Below are positions 27,697 to 37,822 of a DNA stretch of 64,000 nt, in pieces (within the stretch, counting starts at the first letter, position 1; every line of letters begins with the position of its first letter). The notes below the pieces were generated by a model. That model was not told where the DNA came from, searched no databases, and saw nothing but the letters and a program-made list of their open reading frames with translations. The stretch comes from Pelagimonas phthalicica (lineage in GTDB: Bacteria; Pseudomonadota; Alphaproteobacteria; Rhodobacterales; Rhodobacteraceae). The translations under genes were made by a program, and so were the position numbers. The stretch is from assembly GCF_004364805.1 (NCBI RefSeq), contig NZ_SOAP01000001.1, positions 1,550,001 to 1,614,000 on the forward strand, written 5' to 3'.

Positions 27697-29712
27697 TCAC
27701 TGCAGCTCGATCGACACCCGTCCGGCATTGCCCGCCGCATCAATCACCGACAAAGTGGTAAACCCCTGCCCGGCAAGCGGTGCCAGAAACTCCGGGCGCT
27801 GCACGCCCGACTGGACCACAGCCCCATCCACCAACAGCGCAAAAGGCGGCACCCCGCCGCGCAATTTCACCGGCACAGCCCCGCCTTCCAGGGCCAAACG
27901 CGCCCCATCCGGTGGAAAGGTCAGTTGCAGTGTGGGCTGTTTTTCACGCGGACCAAATCGTTGCAGATTGGCAGGCAATTGCGCCCGCGCGATCTGCAAT
28001 GTCTCTGGTGGTGGCGGTGGCAAGGGCACCGCCCGCTCCCGCGCGCGCCCCAGCGCCTGAAACAGGATCGGTGCAGCATCCGCGCCGCCAAAGACACCGG
28101 GAACCGGCGTGCCATCAGCCCGCCCCATCCAGACGCCAACCACATATTGCCCATCCCAGCCCAGCGCCCAGGCATCCCGGTGGCCATAGGACGTGCCGGT
28201 CTTATAGGCCACACGCCCCGGCGGGCCTGCCGTGGCGGGCGGGGCCAGACCGGCGAGAATATTGCCAACCTGCCAGGCCGAAGCCGCTGACAAGATCCGC
28301 GCACCTTTTCCTTCCTCTATGCCACGATGCCAGCGCAAGGGCACCGCCTCGCCGCCATTGGCCATCCCGGCATAAAGCTGCACCATGTCTTGCAGACTGG
28401 TGCCGACGCCGCCCAAGGACAGCGCCAAACCCGGCGCGCCACCTTGCAACTCGGCCTGCATCCCGGCCCGCTGCATCGCCGCCATCACATGGGCCGGGCC
28501 CAGCGCTTCGGTCAGCCGGATCACCGGGATATTCAGCGACAGTTGCAGCGCATGGCGCACCGAGACCTCGCCGCGAAACACCCCGTCGAAATTCTGCGGC
28601 GCATAGCTGCCAAACTGGATCGGCGTGTCCAGGATCAAGGTCTCGGGATGTGCCATGCCGCCATCAAATCCCAGCCCGTAAACCAGCGGTTTCAACGTTG
28701 ATCCGGGCGAGCGCAGCGCCTGTGTCATGTCGACAAAGCCCTGCCCCTGCGTATCACCATAATCGGGCGAACCGACCGAGGCCAGGATCTCGCCGCTTTG
28801 ATGATCCGCCAGCATCACCGCCATGGACAGGCGCGGGTCTTTGTTGGCCATGTGATCACGCACCAGCGCCTCAAGACTGCGTTGCAACCCGGCATCCAGC
28901 GTCAGGTCATGCCGCCCTTCGCCCATGGCCGCCGCGCGATCCGCCATATGCGGGGCCAATTGCGGCACGGCCTGACGCCCTTTGGGCCAGGGATCCATCT
29001 GCCCAGCCAGGGCGGTCTCCATATCAATGACCCCATCCCCGGCCATGCGCATCAACACCCGATCCCGCGCAATCCGCGCCGCTTCGGGATGTCGATCCGG
29101 TCGGCGGCTTTCGGGCGCTTGGGGCAGCGAAACCAGCAGCGCCGCCTCAGCCGGGGTCAATCGGCCCGGTTCCTTGCCAAGCCAGGCCAGGGACGCGGCG
29201 CGCAGCCCTTCGACATTGCCGCCATAGGGCGCAATGCGCAGATAAATCGCCAGGATCTCATCCTTGCTCAGCTGCCGTTCCAGCGCCAAGGCCAGCCGCA
29301 TCTGCCGCAGCTTGCCATCCCAGCGCCCGGTCGACCCATCTTCAAGCAGCCGCGCCACCTGCATGGTCAGGGTCGACGCGCCTGAGACCACGCGCCCATT
29401 CCAAAGCGCCTGCCGCACCGCCCGTGCCATCGCCCAGCCATCGACACCCTGATGGTCGAAAAACCGCTTATCCTCATAAGCAATCAGCATCTCGTAAAAC
29501 AGCGGATCGACCTGATCGGCAGAGACCTCCATCCGCCATAACCCATCTTCGACCATATAGGCGCGCAGCAGCTCGCCGTGACGATCCCGCACTTCGGTCG
29601 CGGTGGCGTGTACCATCACCGGCAGCTCGGTCGCATCGATATAGGCGTCGAACTGGTCGCGGGCAAAAGCCAGCGACCAGAGCATCAGGACAAGGGCAAA
29701 CAGGCGGCGCAT
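27697..29712 (-). CDS. pbpC: Penicillin-binding protein 1C
   Basis: A 671-residue bifunctional peptidoglycan synthase anchored by an N-terminal helix. The GT51 transglycosylase domain (about 55-220) shows EDKRFFDHQGVDGWAMARA. The transpeptidase domain (about 275-540) shows SPGSTLKP with the active-site serine and KTGTSYGHRDAW. A C-terminal penicillin-binding C domain (about 590-670) follows. It starts 3 bp after the stop of the alpha-2-macroglobulin gene, the conserved pairing thought to couple envelope defence with cell-wall repair. Confidence 0.95.
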   Translation of the reverse strand: MRRLFALVLMLWSLAFARDQFDAYIDATELPVMVHATATEVRDRHGELLRAYMVEDGLWRMEVSADQVDPLFYEMLIAYEDKRFFDHQGVDGWAMARAVRQALWNGRVVSGASTLTMQVARLLEDGSTGRWDGKLRQMRLALALERQLSKDEILAIYLRIAPYGGNVEGLRAASLAWLGKEPGRLTPAEAALLVSLPQAPESRRPDRHPEAARIARDRVLMRMAGDGVIDMETALAGQMDPWPKGRQAVPQLAPHMADRAAAMGEGRHDLTLDAGLQRSLEALVRDHMANKDPRLSMAVMLADHQSGEILASVGSPDYGDTQGQGFVDMTQALRSPGSTLKPLVYGLGFDGGMAHPETLILDTPIQFGSYAPQNFDGVFRGEVSVRHALQLSLNIPVIRLTEALGPAHVMAAMQRAGMQAELQGGAPGLALSLGGVGTSLQDMVQLYAGMANGGEAVPLRWHRGIEEGKGARILSAASAWQVGNILAGLAPPATAGPPGRVAYKTGTSYGHRDAWALGWDGQYVVGVWMGRADGTPVPGVFGGADAAPILFQALGRARERAVPLPPPPPETLQIARAQLPANLQRFGPREKQPTLQLTFPPDGARLALEGGAVPVKLRGGVPPFALLVDGAVVQSGVQRPEFLAPLAGQGFTTLSVIDAAGNAGRVSIELQ

Positions 29713-29715
29713 GTC

Positions 29716-32700
29716 TTAGGGCAAGATCACAACCCGGCCCGACGCCGTGGTGGCGCGGAAATCGGGGCGATACATATCCTCGACCAGCGCGGCAGGGTGA
29801 TGGAACTCACCCGGCGACACAGCGCGCAGGATATAGGCCAGTTGGATCGTCTTATTGCCATTCTGATTGACCGCCGCCAGGAACCGTTCGCTGCGGAACT
29901 CCGAGAACTCGGTATGCGAGGGTTTCAACCAATCCAACGCCCGAATGTCGCCGGATTGCAGCAGGCTCGGATTATCGATCTCAAAACCCGCAGGCAGGGC
30001 ATCATTGATCATCAGCCGCGCGCGGGTGTCCTCTGACGGTTTCACCGTCAGTACCGCGACCAGACGCATCCCCTTGCGCAGCACCTGATCACCCAGCTTT
30101 TGCCCATCCATTGTGTAGTAGTCACGCTGAATGGAATAGCCATAACCCGTCGCAGCAACTTCTCCTTCGGGGATGCCCATGGTGGTCAAAGTGATGTCGG
30201 TGTTGCGATCCGAAGTATTGCTGATCTCCATCGCCTGCAATGTCGCACCTTCGATCTTGCGCACAAACGGGCCGGACAGGGGTTCGCCATTCACGGCAAG
30301 CCCGGAAACCGTCGGGTCCTGCACCATGGCATGAGCCGCCAACAGCGCCCAGGATTGCTCTTGCGTCGAGAGAGGGCGGTTCACATCGGCAATCCGCCCA
30401 GTCAGCGCCTCGCGATCCACCGCATTGCTGCGCGCCTCAACTGCAAGCGATAGAACCCCAGCTGCATCGCGCACCGCACTGCCGAAATCGGCACGATAAA
30501 CGCGATGCTTGCTCCAGACCGTTTGCGGGATCAACCCAGCGGCGCTGGCAAACATCATATCGGCGCGCTTCTGATCCCCGTACGAGGCCAAGGCCGCCCC
30601 CAACTGCGCCCGCGCCAAGGGCGTGGCAAAATGGGTCATGCGCTCATCCGCGTAATAACGCAGATCCCCCATCGCTGCCTCACCCTCTCGCGCCAGCACC
30701 ATCAGGGCATAGGCGATGTCTTCGCCGCCGGTGTCAAAATCGGGCGCATAGGCAATGCGGTTGCGCAGGTTGTCCAGCGCATTGCGCCAGGCGATATCCG
30801 GCACCTCATGACCCGCCGCACGGGCGCGACCCAGGAAATCGGTGACATAGGCATCCAGCCAGAAATCCCCGGAATACGCCCCCCAGAGACCAAAGGCCCC
30901 GTTGGGTGCCTGACGGGTCAGCACGCGGGTGATAGACTGCTGAATGCGCAGATCGATCCGCTCTTGATTGCCCAGACCCAGCGGCTCGGCGATCGAGCTC
31001 ATGTAGAGCAGCGGCAGCGCCCGCGATGTGACCTGTTCGGTGCAGCCATAAGGGTAGCGATCCAGCGAGGCCAAAAGCCCCGGCGCGTCAAACCGCGCCA
31101 GCGGACCGGCCGAAACCAGTGCCGACGAGCTAGCCAATTGCAGCCCAGCAAACACTTCTTGATCCAGGGTAAAGGTCTGCCCCGGTGCCAGTGACAAGCG
31201 CCGCGTTGCGCCAATCGCCGGGTCATTGCTGCGCACGCCCAGGGTCAACCCCTTGGTCAGAACCACGCCATCCGGCGTCGTCAGCGCGATCTCAAGTGTA
31301 TGATCGCCAACCAGATCGCCACTGACAGGAATGTCAAAGCTCAGCTTGGCTTTATCCGCCAAAGTCACCTTCTCAGGCAGGCCGCTGGTATCCAGCCCCA
31401 ACCCGTCAGCCGTGACAGATAACGGCATCTCGCCCGCCGCACCTTTGACATGGGTCAGTTCCAGATGCAGCAGCGCCTGATCCCCCGGTGCCAGAAAGCG
31501 CGGCACAGAGGCGCTTAGCACCACGGGATCACGCACCAGCACCTCGGCCTCGGCCTGTCCAACAGCAGTGTCGGACCAGGCCACCGCCATCAGCCGCACA
31601 GAACCGTTGAAATCCGGCATGTCAAAGCTGACCTCGGCGCGCCCGGTGCCATCAACCGTCACCGGCCCGCTGAAAAAGGCCACAAGGTCTTCGGTCGGGG
31701 GCGGGCTTTGCATGCGCATCCCGGCGGCATAGTCACCGCCCGAGCGCACCGCGCCCATCGCGCCATTCATCCCGTCGATCAAGCGACCATAGATATCGCG
31801 GATCTCAACGCCCAAACGCCGCTGGCCAAAGTAATGACCCGCCGGGTCCGGTGATTGGAACCCGGTCAGGTTCAGAATGCCCAGATCGACCGCAGCCACA
31901 GTGACATAGGCCGTGCCGCTATCCCCCAAACCATCGACCTGCACCGCCGCCTTGAGCGGTCCGCGCGGCGTAACCTCGTCCGCCACGTCCAAGGACACGC
32001 CCAGCTTGCGCGCGCCCGGATCAACCGCCGCATGGGCCAGCCCCAGTGCCCGCGCCGGGTTTTGCCCGGCTGTGACATCCATCGGGCGGATCACCTGCGC
32101 GGTGACGTAAACGCCTGCGCCCCACTCCTCGGTCACGGGCAAGGTCAGGGTGTTTTCACCCTCGGTCACATCAATGGCCTGCATCGAAATCACCCGATCC
32201 GCCATAACAGCGACCAAGGCCTTACCCGCATAGCGCGGCACCATGCGCAGCGTGGCGGTGTCGCCCGGTTGATAGGCCGGTTTGTCCAATGACAACTCCA
32301 ACATATCCGGCGTGTCGCTCGTATCCGCTGAACCATACCAGCCGGCGTAAAAGCTCATCGACGAGGCGATATAGCTGCCATCCACACGCTCAACGACCAC
32401 CTCATATTGACCCCAATCCACATCGGCGCTGATCTCGAAAGGCTCGGCGCCCAACAGGCCTGTGCCCTTGGCCACGGTCTTGCGGGTGGTGATCGGCTCC
32501 CAATGCCAATTGCCATATTGCTGATACCACTGATACCGCGTGCGCACCCGGTTCACCTGCCAGCTGACCTCCATCACCTGCGGATTCAAATCCGGACCCA
32601 GCGCCATCACGTCAAACTTGGCCTCAGTGCCCTCGGGCAGTTCGCCGTCAAACCCGGCGCGAATGCCAATCATCGGCGTGCTTGGCAGAACCGGGCGCGA

Positions 32701-35169
32701 GATGCGGCGTTCCACCGGACGGCCCGAGGCTTCGGAGAGCCGCAAGGTCGCCCGCGCCATCATCGGGCGGCCCTTGGCGTCGATATCCGGCAAGGGTATG
32801 TCCAGCGCCGCCTTACCCGCCGCGTCCGTCACCAGATCAGCGGCAAAGCTGTTGGTGCGCAGGATACGCCCGTCATCATGGCGACCAAAGCGATAGCCGG
32901 GAAATTCCGTGAGTGTGTTTTGACTGGAAAGCTGCAGCTCGCCCTCAATCGGTAGATCACCACCGGGCGCGCCAAACAGATACCGGGCATCTACGGCCAA
33001 TTTCGGCGGTTCCAACGGGTTGATCGCGCCCTCAGGCAGGGTCAGATCGAAATCGATACGCTCGGGCACGAAATCCTCAACCAGAACCGAGGTATTGGCC
33101 ACGGCATCCGCATCCGGGTCGGTGTAGATGGCAATCTGCCAGGTCCCGCGCGGAGCGGATGGCGCAATTGGCAGCGTATAAACATGCCCACCCGCATCAC
33201 CGCCATCCGAGATATGGCGTGAATATTCCACCCCATCCGGGCGCGTTAGCACAGCCGTCAAGGGCAGATCAGGCACCGCTGCTGCCTTGGCATCACGCAA
33301 CAAGGCGGTCACGTTGATCACTTCCCCAGCGCGATAAGCCCCGCGATCCGTGGTCAGGAATGCATCAATCGGCCCCGCCGGATCACGCCCCTCGACACCG
33401 CGATCAGACAGGTCAAAGGCCGGATCGGTCAGCGAGAGAAAGGCCAGATCCTCTTCGCCCCGTTTGGCTGTGACCAGCGCCGCCTTGGCCCCTCCCTTGC
33501 CACGCAGCAAGCCCGGCGCAAAATGCGCCATGCCCTGCGCGTCGGTCTGAACCGTCGCCAGCACCCGGTTGGCCGAAGACATCAGCGCAACCTCGATCCC
33601 CTCCAACGCGCCCGCGTCTGACAAGCCGCGCGCAAACACGCTCAGCCCATCATTGCCCTGCAACGTGGTCAGGCCGATATCGGACAGCAGGAACCATTGC
33701 GTCGCGCGCCCATCAGAGAATTCCTCGCTCTTGGGCACCGAGGCGGTCAGCGCATAGACGCCAGCGGGCAGATCCCCCACCACATCGCCCATGGGAAGGC
33801 GGGTCATCACATCGGCGTTGAGCTGGTTTTCAACCTCACCCGTCCCGCGCCAAATCTCTTCGGCAATGTCATTGCTGAAATGGCGTTCTTCCCATTTCGA
33901 TAGCGGTTTGCCGAAATAGCTGTCCTGAATCGCGCGCAGCAGGTTGCGGTCCGACACCCGGCGCAAAACCAGATCAACCTCGGACAGGTTCACCGTCTCA
34001 ATAGGCAGCCCGGCATCCGCCGAACGCGGCAGAACATAGGCACGGCCCGGAAAGCCCACCTTGGGGTCGCGGTCGCGCACATAGGCAGTGATATCGGTGT
34101 TGCGGATCAGACTTTCACCGCTATCGGCAGGCAGGCCCGAACGGAAGGTGATCGTGTAACGCCCACCATGTTGCAGGCCCGACACACAGATCCGCTGATC
34201 ATCCGCCGTGACCGCCATGCGCGGATCAGGCAGGCGCACATAGGGCGCGTAATCCACCCCGGCGCGCACCAGACGATCCGAGAATTCAACACAGATACGT
34301 GGGTCGGCGCTATCGGCCTCAACCGTATGTTCCCGAATACGGAACCCGTATTTGCCAATGGCATTGTCCAACAGCTCGGTGATCTCGTCGCGCTGACCAT
34401 AGAACTCTGCCAAACGCAGCGCCGGGATAATATCGCGGCCGCGCCCAACCTTCTCCAGCACCACCGCCATATCATGCAGCGCATCCATCATCTGAGCCGG
34501 ATCGCTAGCGCGCATATAGGCATTGATCGCCGCCATAAAGGCGCGTTGGCGGTATTTGCGCTGATCCGAGCCTTTGACCTCTTCGGCGTAGCGCGCAGAA
34601 TACTGGCCATATTGCAACCAATGCGCCGCCTCATCCGTCTGGGCCAAGGCCGCGCCGGTCCAATGTGCGGCATCGCGCAAACTGCCCGAGGCTGCGCTGT
34701 TTTGCGCCGCATCCAAAAGGGCGCGCGGGCTCCACTGCCCGCCAGAATGCCGCCGCCCCAGGGCTGCTGCCTCTGCCCGCGCCTGTTCCAGATCCTTCTC
34801 CCGCAAGAAGCCCAGATCCAACCGCCGCTCTGCCGCCTGTGCCACCATCTCGGGCGCTGCGTTCTGAACCAAGGCCGAAACCGCGCCATCATAGGGCTGC
34901 CGGTCACTGACTGCGGATTTCGGGAAACAGGAATTTGAGCGCGAATTAAACGTAAAAGCGACGCATTCGGGATTGTCCAAACACAGTTTCTGGCAGGCAT
35001 CCAGCGACGTATCAAACAGCGATTGCAAGTCAGAGCCGTAGAAATCCACATCCCGCGTGACGATGACTCGTCTGTCAGGAATGGCTGTGTTTTGTTCCTG
35101 CGCCCACGCACCCTGAACACATGGCAAACCGAGAACGCCCATTATCAGGGCCATCGCAATACGTCGCAT
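29716..35169 (-). CDS. Alpha-2-macroglobulin family protein with PAN domain
   Basis: A 1817-residue exported protease-trap protein. A signal peptide (MRRIAMALIMGVLGLPCVQG) is followed by a PAN/apple-like cysteine region (about 40-90: ACQKLCLDNPECVAFTFNSR), then MG repeats and an A2M domain. The thioester motif GCTEQ is at about residue 1376, which would covalently capture attacking proteases. The start at 35169 is chosen for the signal peptide; longer frames have none. There is no clear lipobox, so periplasmic location without a lipid anchor is likely. It is coupled to pbpC 3 bp downstream. Confidence 0.93.
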   Translation of the reverse strand: MRRIAMALIMGVLGLPCVQGAWAQEQNTAIPDRRVIVTRDVDFYGSDLQSLFDTSLDACQKLCLDNPECVAFTFNSRSNSCFPKSAVSDRQPYDGAVSALVQNAAPEMVAQAAERRLDLGFLREKDLEQARAEAAALGRRHSGGQWSPRALLDAAQNSAASGSLRDAAHWTGAALAQTDEAAHWLQYGQYSARYAEEVKGSDQRKYRQRAFMAAINAYMRASDPAQMMDALHDMAVVLEKVGRGRDIIPALRLAEFYGQRDEITELLDNAIGKYGFRIREHTVEADSADPRICVEFSDRLVRAGVDYAPYVRLPDPRMAVTADDQRICVSGLQHGGRYTITFRSGLPADSGESLIRNTDITAYVRDRDPKVGFPGRAYVLPRSADAGLPIETVNLSEVDLVLRRVSDRNLLRAIQDSYFGKPLSKWEERHFSNDIAEEIWRGTGEVENQLNADVMTRLPMGDVVGDLPAGVYALTASVPKSEEFSDGRATQWFLLSDIGLTTLQGNDGLSVFARGLSDAGALEGIEVALMSSANRVLATVQTDAQGMAHFAPGLLRGKGGAKAALVTAKRGEEDLAFLSLTDPAFDLSDRGVEGRDPAGPIDAFLTTDRGAYRAGEVINVTALLRDAKAAAVPDLPLTAVLTRPDGVEYSRHISDGGDAGGHVYTLPIAPSAPRGTWQIAIYTDPDADAVANTSVLVEDFVPERIDFDLTLPEGAINPLEPPKLAVDARYLFGAPGGDLPIEGELQLSSQNTLTEFPGYRFGRHDDGRILRTNSFAADLVTDAAGKAALDIPLPDIDAKGRPMMARATLRLSEASGRPVERRISRPVLPSTPMIGIRAGFDGELPEGTEAKFDVMALGPDLNPQVMEVSWQVNRVRTRYQWYQQYGNWHWEPITTRKTVAKGTGLLGAEPFEISADVDWGQYEVVVERVDGSYIASSMSFYAGWYGSADTSDTPDMLELSLDKPAYQPGDTATLRMVPRYAGKALVAVMADRVISMQAIDVTEGENTLTLPVTEEWGAGVYVTAQVIRPMDVTAGQNPARALGLAHAAVDPGARKLGVSLDVADEVTPRGPLKAAVQVDGLGDSGTAYVTVAAVDLGILNLTGFQSPDPAGHYFGQRRLGVEIRDIYGRLIDGMNGAMGAVRSGGDYAAGMRMQSPPPTEDLVAFFSGPVTVDGTGRAEVSFDMPDFNGSVRLMAVAWSDTAVGQAEAEVLVRDPVVLSASVPRFLAPGDQALLHLELTHVKGAAGEMPLSVTADGLGLDTSGLPEKVTLADKAKLSFDIPVSGDLVGDHTLEIALTTPDGVVLTKGLTLGVRSNDPAIGATRRLSLAPGQTFTLDQEVFAGLQLASSSALVSAGPLARFDAPGLLASLDRYPYGCTEQVTSRALPLLYMSSIAEPLGLGNQERIDLRIQQSITRVLTRQAPNGAFGLWGAYSGDFWLDAYVTDFLGRARAAGHEVPDIAWRNALDNLRNRIAYAPDFDTGGEDIAYALMVLAREGEAAMGDLRYYADERMTHFATPLARAQLGAALASYGDQKRADMMFASAAGLIPQTVWSKHRVYRADFGSAVRDAAGVLSLAVEARSNAVDREALTGRIADVNRPLSTQEQSWALLAAHAMVQDPTVSGLAVNGEPLSGPFVRKIEGATLQAMEISNTSDRNTDITLTTMGIPEGEVAATGYGYSIQRDYYTMDGQKLGDQVLRKGMRLVAVLTVKPSEDTRARLMINDALPAGFEIDNPSLLQSGDIRALDWLKPSHTEFSEFRSERFLAAVNQNGNKTIQLAYILRAVSPGEFHHPAALVEDMYRPDFRATTASGRVVILP

Positions 35170-35293
35170 CAAAATGCTCCTTTCGGTCAATGCCCATATG
35201 CTGACATGCCCCCCGGATTCGAACAAGGCTGGCATTTTAAACTGATCTTCACCCTCAGCGCGCAAAAGTGCCATGCACGCAGGAGGATTTGCG

Positions 35294-37822
35294 ATGAGTT
35301 TGGCCTCACGTTTGGCCGATGAAAGACGTGCTCGCTTGGCGGCGGAACGATTGTTGGACCTCAAACAGGCTGAACTGTTTGAGGCCAATCGTCGTTTGGG
35401 GCAACATGCCCGCCAATTGAGCGACGAGATCAAGGAAACCCGGACTGAGGTGGCTCAGGTCCGGCACCAGCATCAGATTGTCGTGCATGAACTGGGTGAG
35501 GCGACTCAGAAGATCGAGGACGTCACCGATCAGCTCTGGACCGCGTTGAAATCCATCCAGGATGGATTTGCCATGTTTGACCCGGATGGCTGTATTGAGC
35601 TGGCCAATCAGGCCTACCTGTCGCTCTTTGACGGGATCGAGGATGTTGGCAACGGGGCCAGCTATATCAAAGTGCTCGAGGTGCTGTCCGAAGAGGGGCT
35701 GGTTGACCTGCAGGGCGAAACACCCGTTGCCTGGCGCGACATGATGCTGGCCCGCTGGGAAAGCGATCCGATCCCACCGCAAACCATCCGGCTTTGGAAC
35801 GGGCGTTTCATCAAGCTTCTCGACAAACGTCTGGATGATGGTGGGGTTGTCAGCCTTGCCATCGATATCACCGAATTGGCGCGCATGTGGTCCGCCGTCG
35901 AAGAATTGCCCGACGGGTTTGTCATGTACGATCCCGAAGACCGGCTTGTCATGTGCAACCAACCCTATCGCGAAATCTACAGCGCCTCTGCCCCCGCCAT
36001 CGTCCCAGGCAATCGGTTCGAGGATATCCTGCGCTACGGGCTAGAGCGCGGCCAATATACCGAGGCCTTGGGGCGCGAAGAGGAATGGATCGAAGAGCGG
36101 ATGCACCATCACCGCACAGATCGGTCGCAATTGGAACAAAAGCTCGAGGATGGGCGCTGGATTCGCGTTTATGAAAGCCAGACCAGCGATGGCGGGCGCG
36201 TTGGGCTGCGCATCGACATCACCCAGATCAAAGAGGATCAGCAACGCCTGAAGGAGGCGATGAACCGCGCCGAGGCTGCAAATCGCGCCAAATCCTCCTT
36301 CCTCGCCAATATGAGCCACGAAATCCGCACCCCGATGAACGGGGTTGTCGGCATGGCTGATCTGATGATGGATACCGACCTGGATGAGGAACAGAACCTC
36401 TATGTCGAAACCATCCGCAGCTCAGGTGAGGCGCTGTTGGTCATCATCAACGACATTCTCGACTATTCTAAAATCGAGGCCGAGAAACTCACCCTACACC
36501 CCGAACCCTTTGATCTGGAACGCGCTATTCACGAGGTGGTCATGCTTTTGCAGCCCACCGCGCGGGACAAGGATATCGCGCTTCTGGTGGATTACGACAT
36601 GTTCCTGTCGACGCGTTTTGTCGGCGATGTCGGACGGTTCCGCCAGATCATGACCAACCTTCTGGGCAATGCGGTCAAATTCACCGTCGAAGGCCATGTT
36701 TTGGTCCGCGTTGTCGGGGTCGGGTACGAGGATGGCGAAACCGCCATTCACATCACGATCGAGGATACCGGCATCGGCATCCCCCCGGACAAGGTCGATC
36801 ACGTCTTTGGCGAATTCAATCAGGTCGAGGATGAGCGTAACCGCAAGTTTGAGGGCACAGGGCTTGGCCTCGCCATCACCCGCCGTCTTGTTGAGCTGAT
36901 GAAGGGTGAGGTCTGGGTTGAATCCGAACTGGGCAAAGGCAGCTGTTTTGGCATGCGCGTCGTCCTCCCAGCCGAGGAACCGATTGATGTCGAAACCCCA
37001 AAAATCCCCGATTACCTGAAACGGGTTCTGGTGGTGGATGATCACAGCGCCAACCGCACGATCCTGTCCAAACAGCTCGAAATTCTTGGTCTCAAGACCG
37101 AGTATTGCAAAACCGGGTCCGAAGTCATCGACATGATGGTCGATCCGCCCGATCTGATGATCCTGGAACAGGATCTGCCTGATATGGAGGCGGTCGAACT
37201 GGTCACCCATCTGCGCGGTGCCGGTCACAAGATCCCGGTCTTTGTCCTGTCAGATAATCCCGGTCAGGTGCCGGTTGATGAATCCCGTGGCATTGTCGCC
37301 GTTCTGCAAAAACCCGTCCCGCGCCGCTTGCTCTTTTCCAGCCTTGAGGCGGTCAGCCCGGCCGAAAAGGCCGTCAAAGCGCAGAAATCCGAAGTGGTTG
37401 AAACCAAAACGGCTGAACCCGAAGGCGCGCCGCTTGATGTCATCGTTGCCGAAGACAACAAGACCAATCAATTGGTGTTCAAGAAAATGGCCTCTGGCTT
37501 TAACGTCACTTTGCGTTTTGCCAATAACGGCATCGAAGCGGTCGAAGAATTCCAGAAACAGCGCCCCGACCTGATCTTTATGGATATTTCCATGCCGCAG
37601 ATGGACGGCAAACAGGCCACTCGCGAAATCCGCAAGCTTGAGGGGGATGGCCCTAATGTCCCCATTGTCGCCGTCACAGCCCACGCCATGGCCGGCGACA
37701 AGGAAAGCATTCTTGAGGCCGGGCTGGATGATTACCTCACCAAACCCCTGCGCAAGGCCCATCTGGGCGACAAGATCGAGTTTTATACCAAGATCATCAC
37801 CAAAGCCCGCAAGGCGGGTTAG
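35294..37822 (+). CDS. PAS-containing hybrid histidine kinase with two receiver domains
   Basis: An 842-residue cytoplasmic-looking sensor without membrane helices. An N-terminal coiled coil (about 10-85) is followed by two PAS-like domains (about 85-200 and 205-310). The HisKA has ANMSHEIRTPMNG with the phospho-acceptor at about His342, and the ATPase has DTGIGIPPDK and FEGTGLGLAI. The first receiver is degenerate: its phosphorylation site is Glu (about 625, LMILEQDLP). The second receiver is canonical with Asp about 764 in MDISMPQMDG and KPLRK. The start at 35294 has GGAGG 7 bp upstream. It is divergent from the alpha-2-macroglobulin gene with a 124-bp gap. The output partner (a phosphotransferase) is not nearby. 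Confidence 0.93.
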   Translation: MSLASRLADERRARLAAERLLDLKQAELFEANRRLGQHARQLSDEIKETRTEVAQVRHQHQIVVHELGEATQKIEDVTDQLWTALKSIQDGFAMFDPDGCIELANQAYLSLFDGIEDVGNGASYIKVLEVLSEEGLVDLQGETPVAWRDMMLARWESDPIPPQTIRLWNGRFIKLLDKRLDDGGVVSLAIDITELARMWSAVEELPDGFVMYDPEDRLVMCNQPYREIYSASAPAIVPGNRFEDILRYGLERGQYTEALGREEEWIEERMHHHRTDRSQLEQKLEDGRWIRVYESQTSDGGRVGLRIDITQIKEDQQRLKEAMNRAEAANRAKSSFLANMSHEIRTPMNGVVGMADLMMDTDLDEEQNLYVETIRSSGEALLVIINDILDYSKIEAEKLTLHPEPFDLERAIHEVVMLLQPTARDKDIALLVDYDMFLSTRFVGDVGRFRQIMTNLLGNAVKFTVEGHVLVRVVGVGYEDGETAIHITIEDTGIGIPPDKVDHVFGEFNQVEDERNRKFEGTGLGLAITRRLVELMKGEVWVESELGKGSCFGMRVVLPAEEPIDVETPKIPDYLKRVLVVDDHSANRTILSKQLEILGLKTEYCKTGSEVIDMMVDPPDLMILEQDLPDMEAVELVTHLRGAGHKIPVFVLSDNPGQVPVDESRGIVAVLQKPVPRRLLFSSLEAVSPAEKAVKAQKSEVVETKTAEPEGAPLDVIVAEDNKTNQLVFKKMASGFNVTLRFANNGIEAVEEFQKQRPDLIFMDISMPQMDGKQATREIRKLEGDGPNVPIVAVTAHAMAGDKESILEAGLDDYLTKPLRKAHLGDKIEFYTKIITKARKAG

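Noticed and set aside
27780-29030. 416-codon plus-strand frame over pbpC
   Set aside because: Antisense shadow rich in Pro, Arg and Ala, with no family resemblance.
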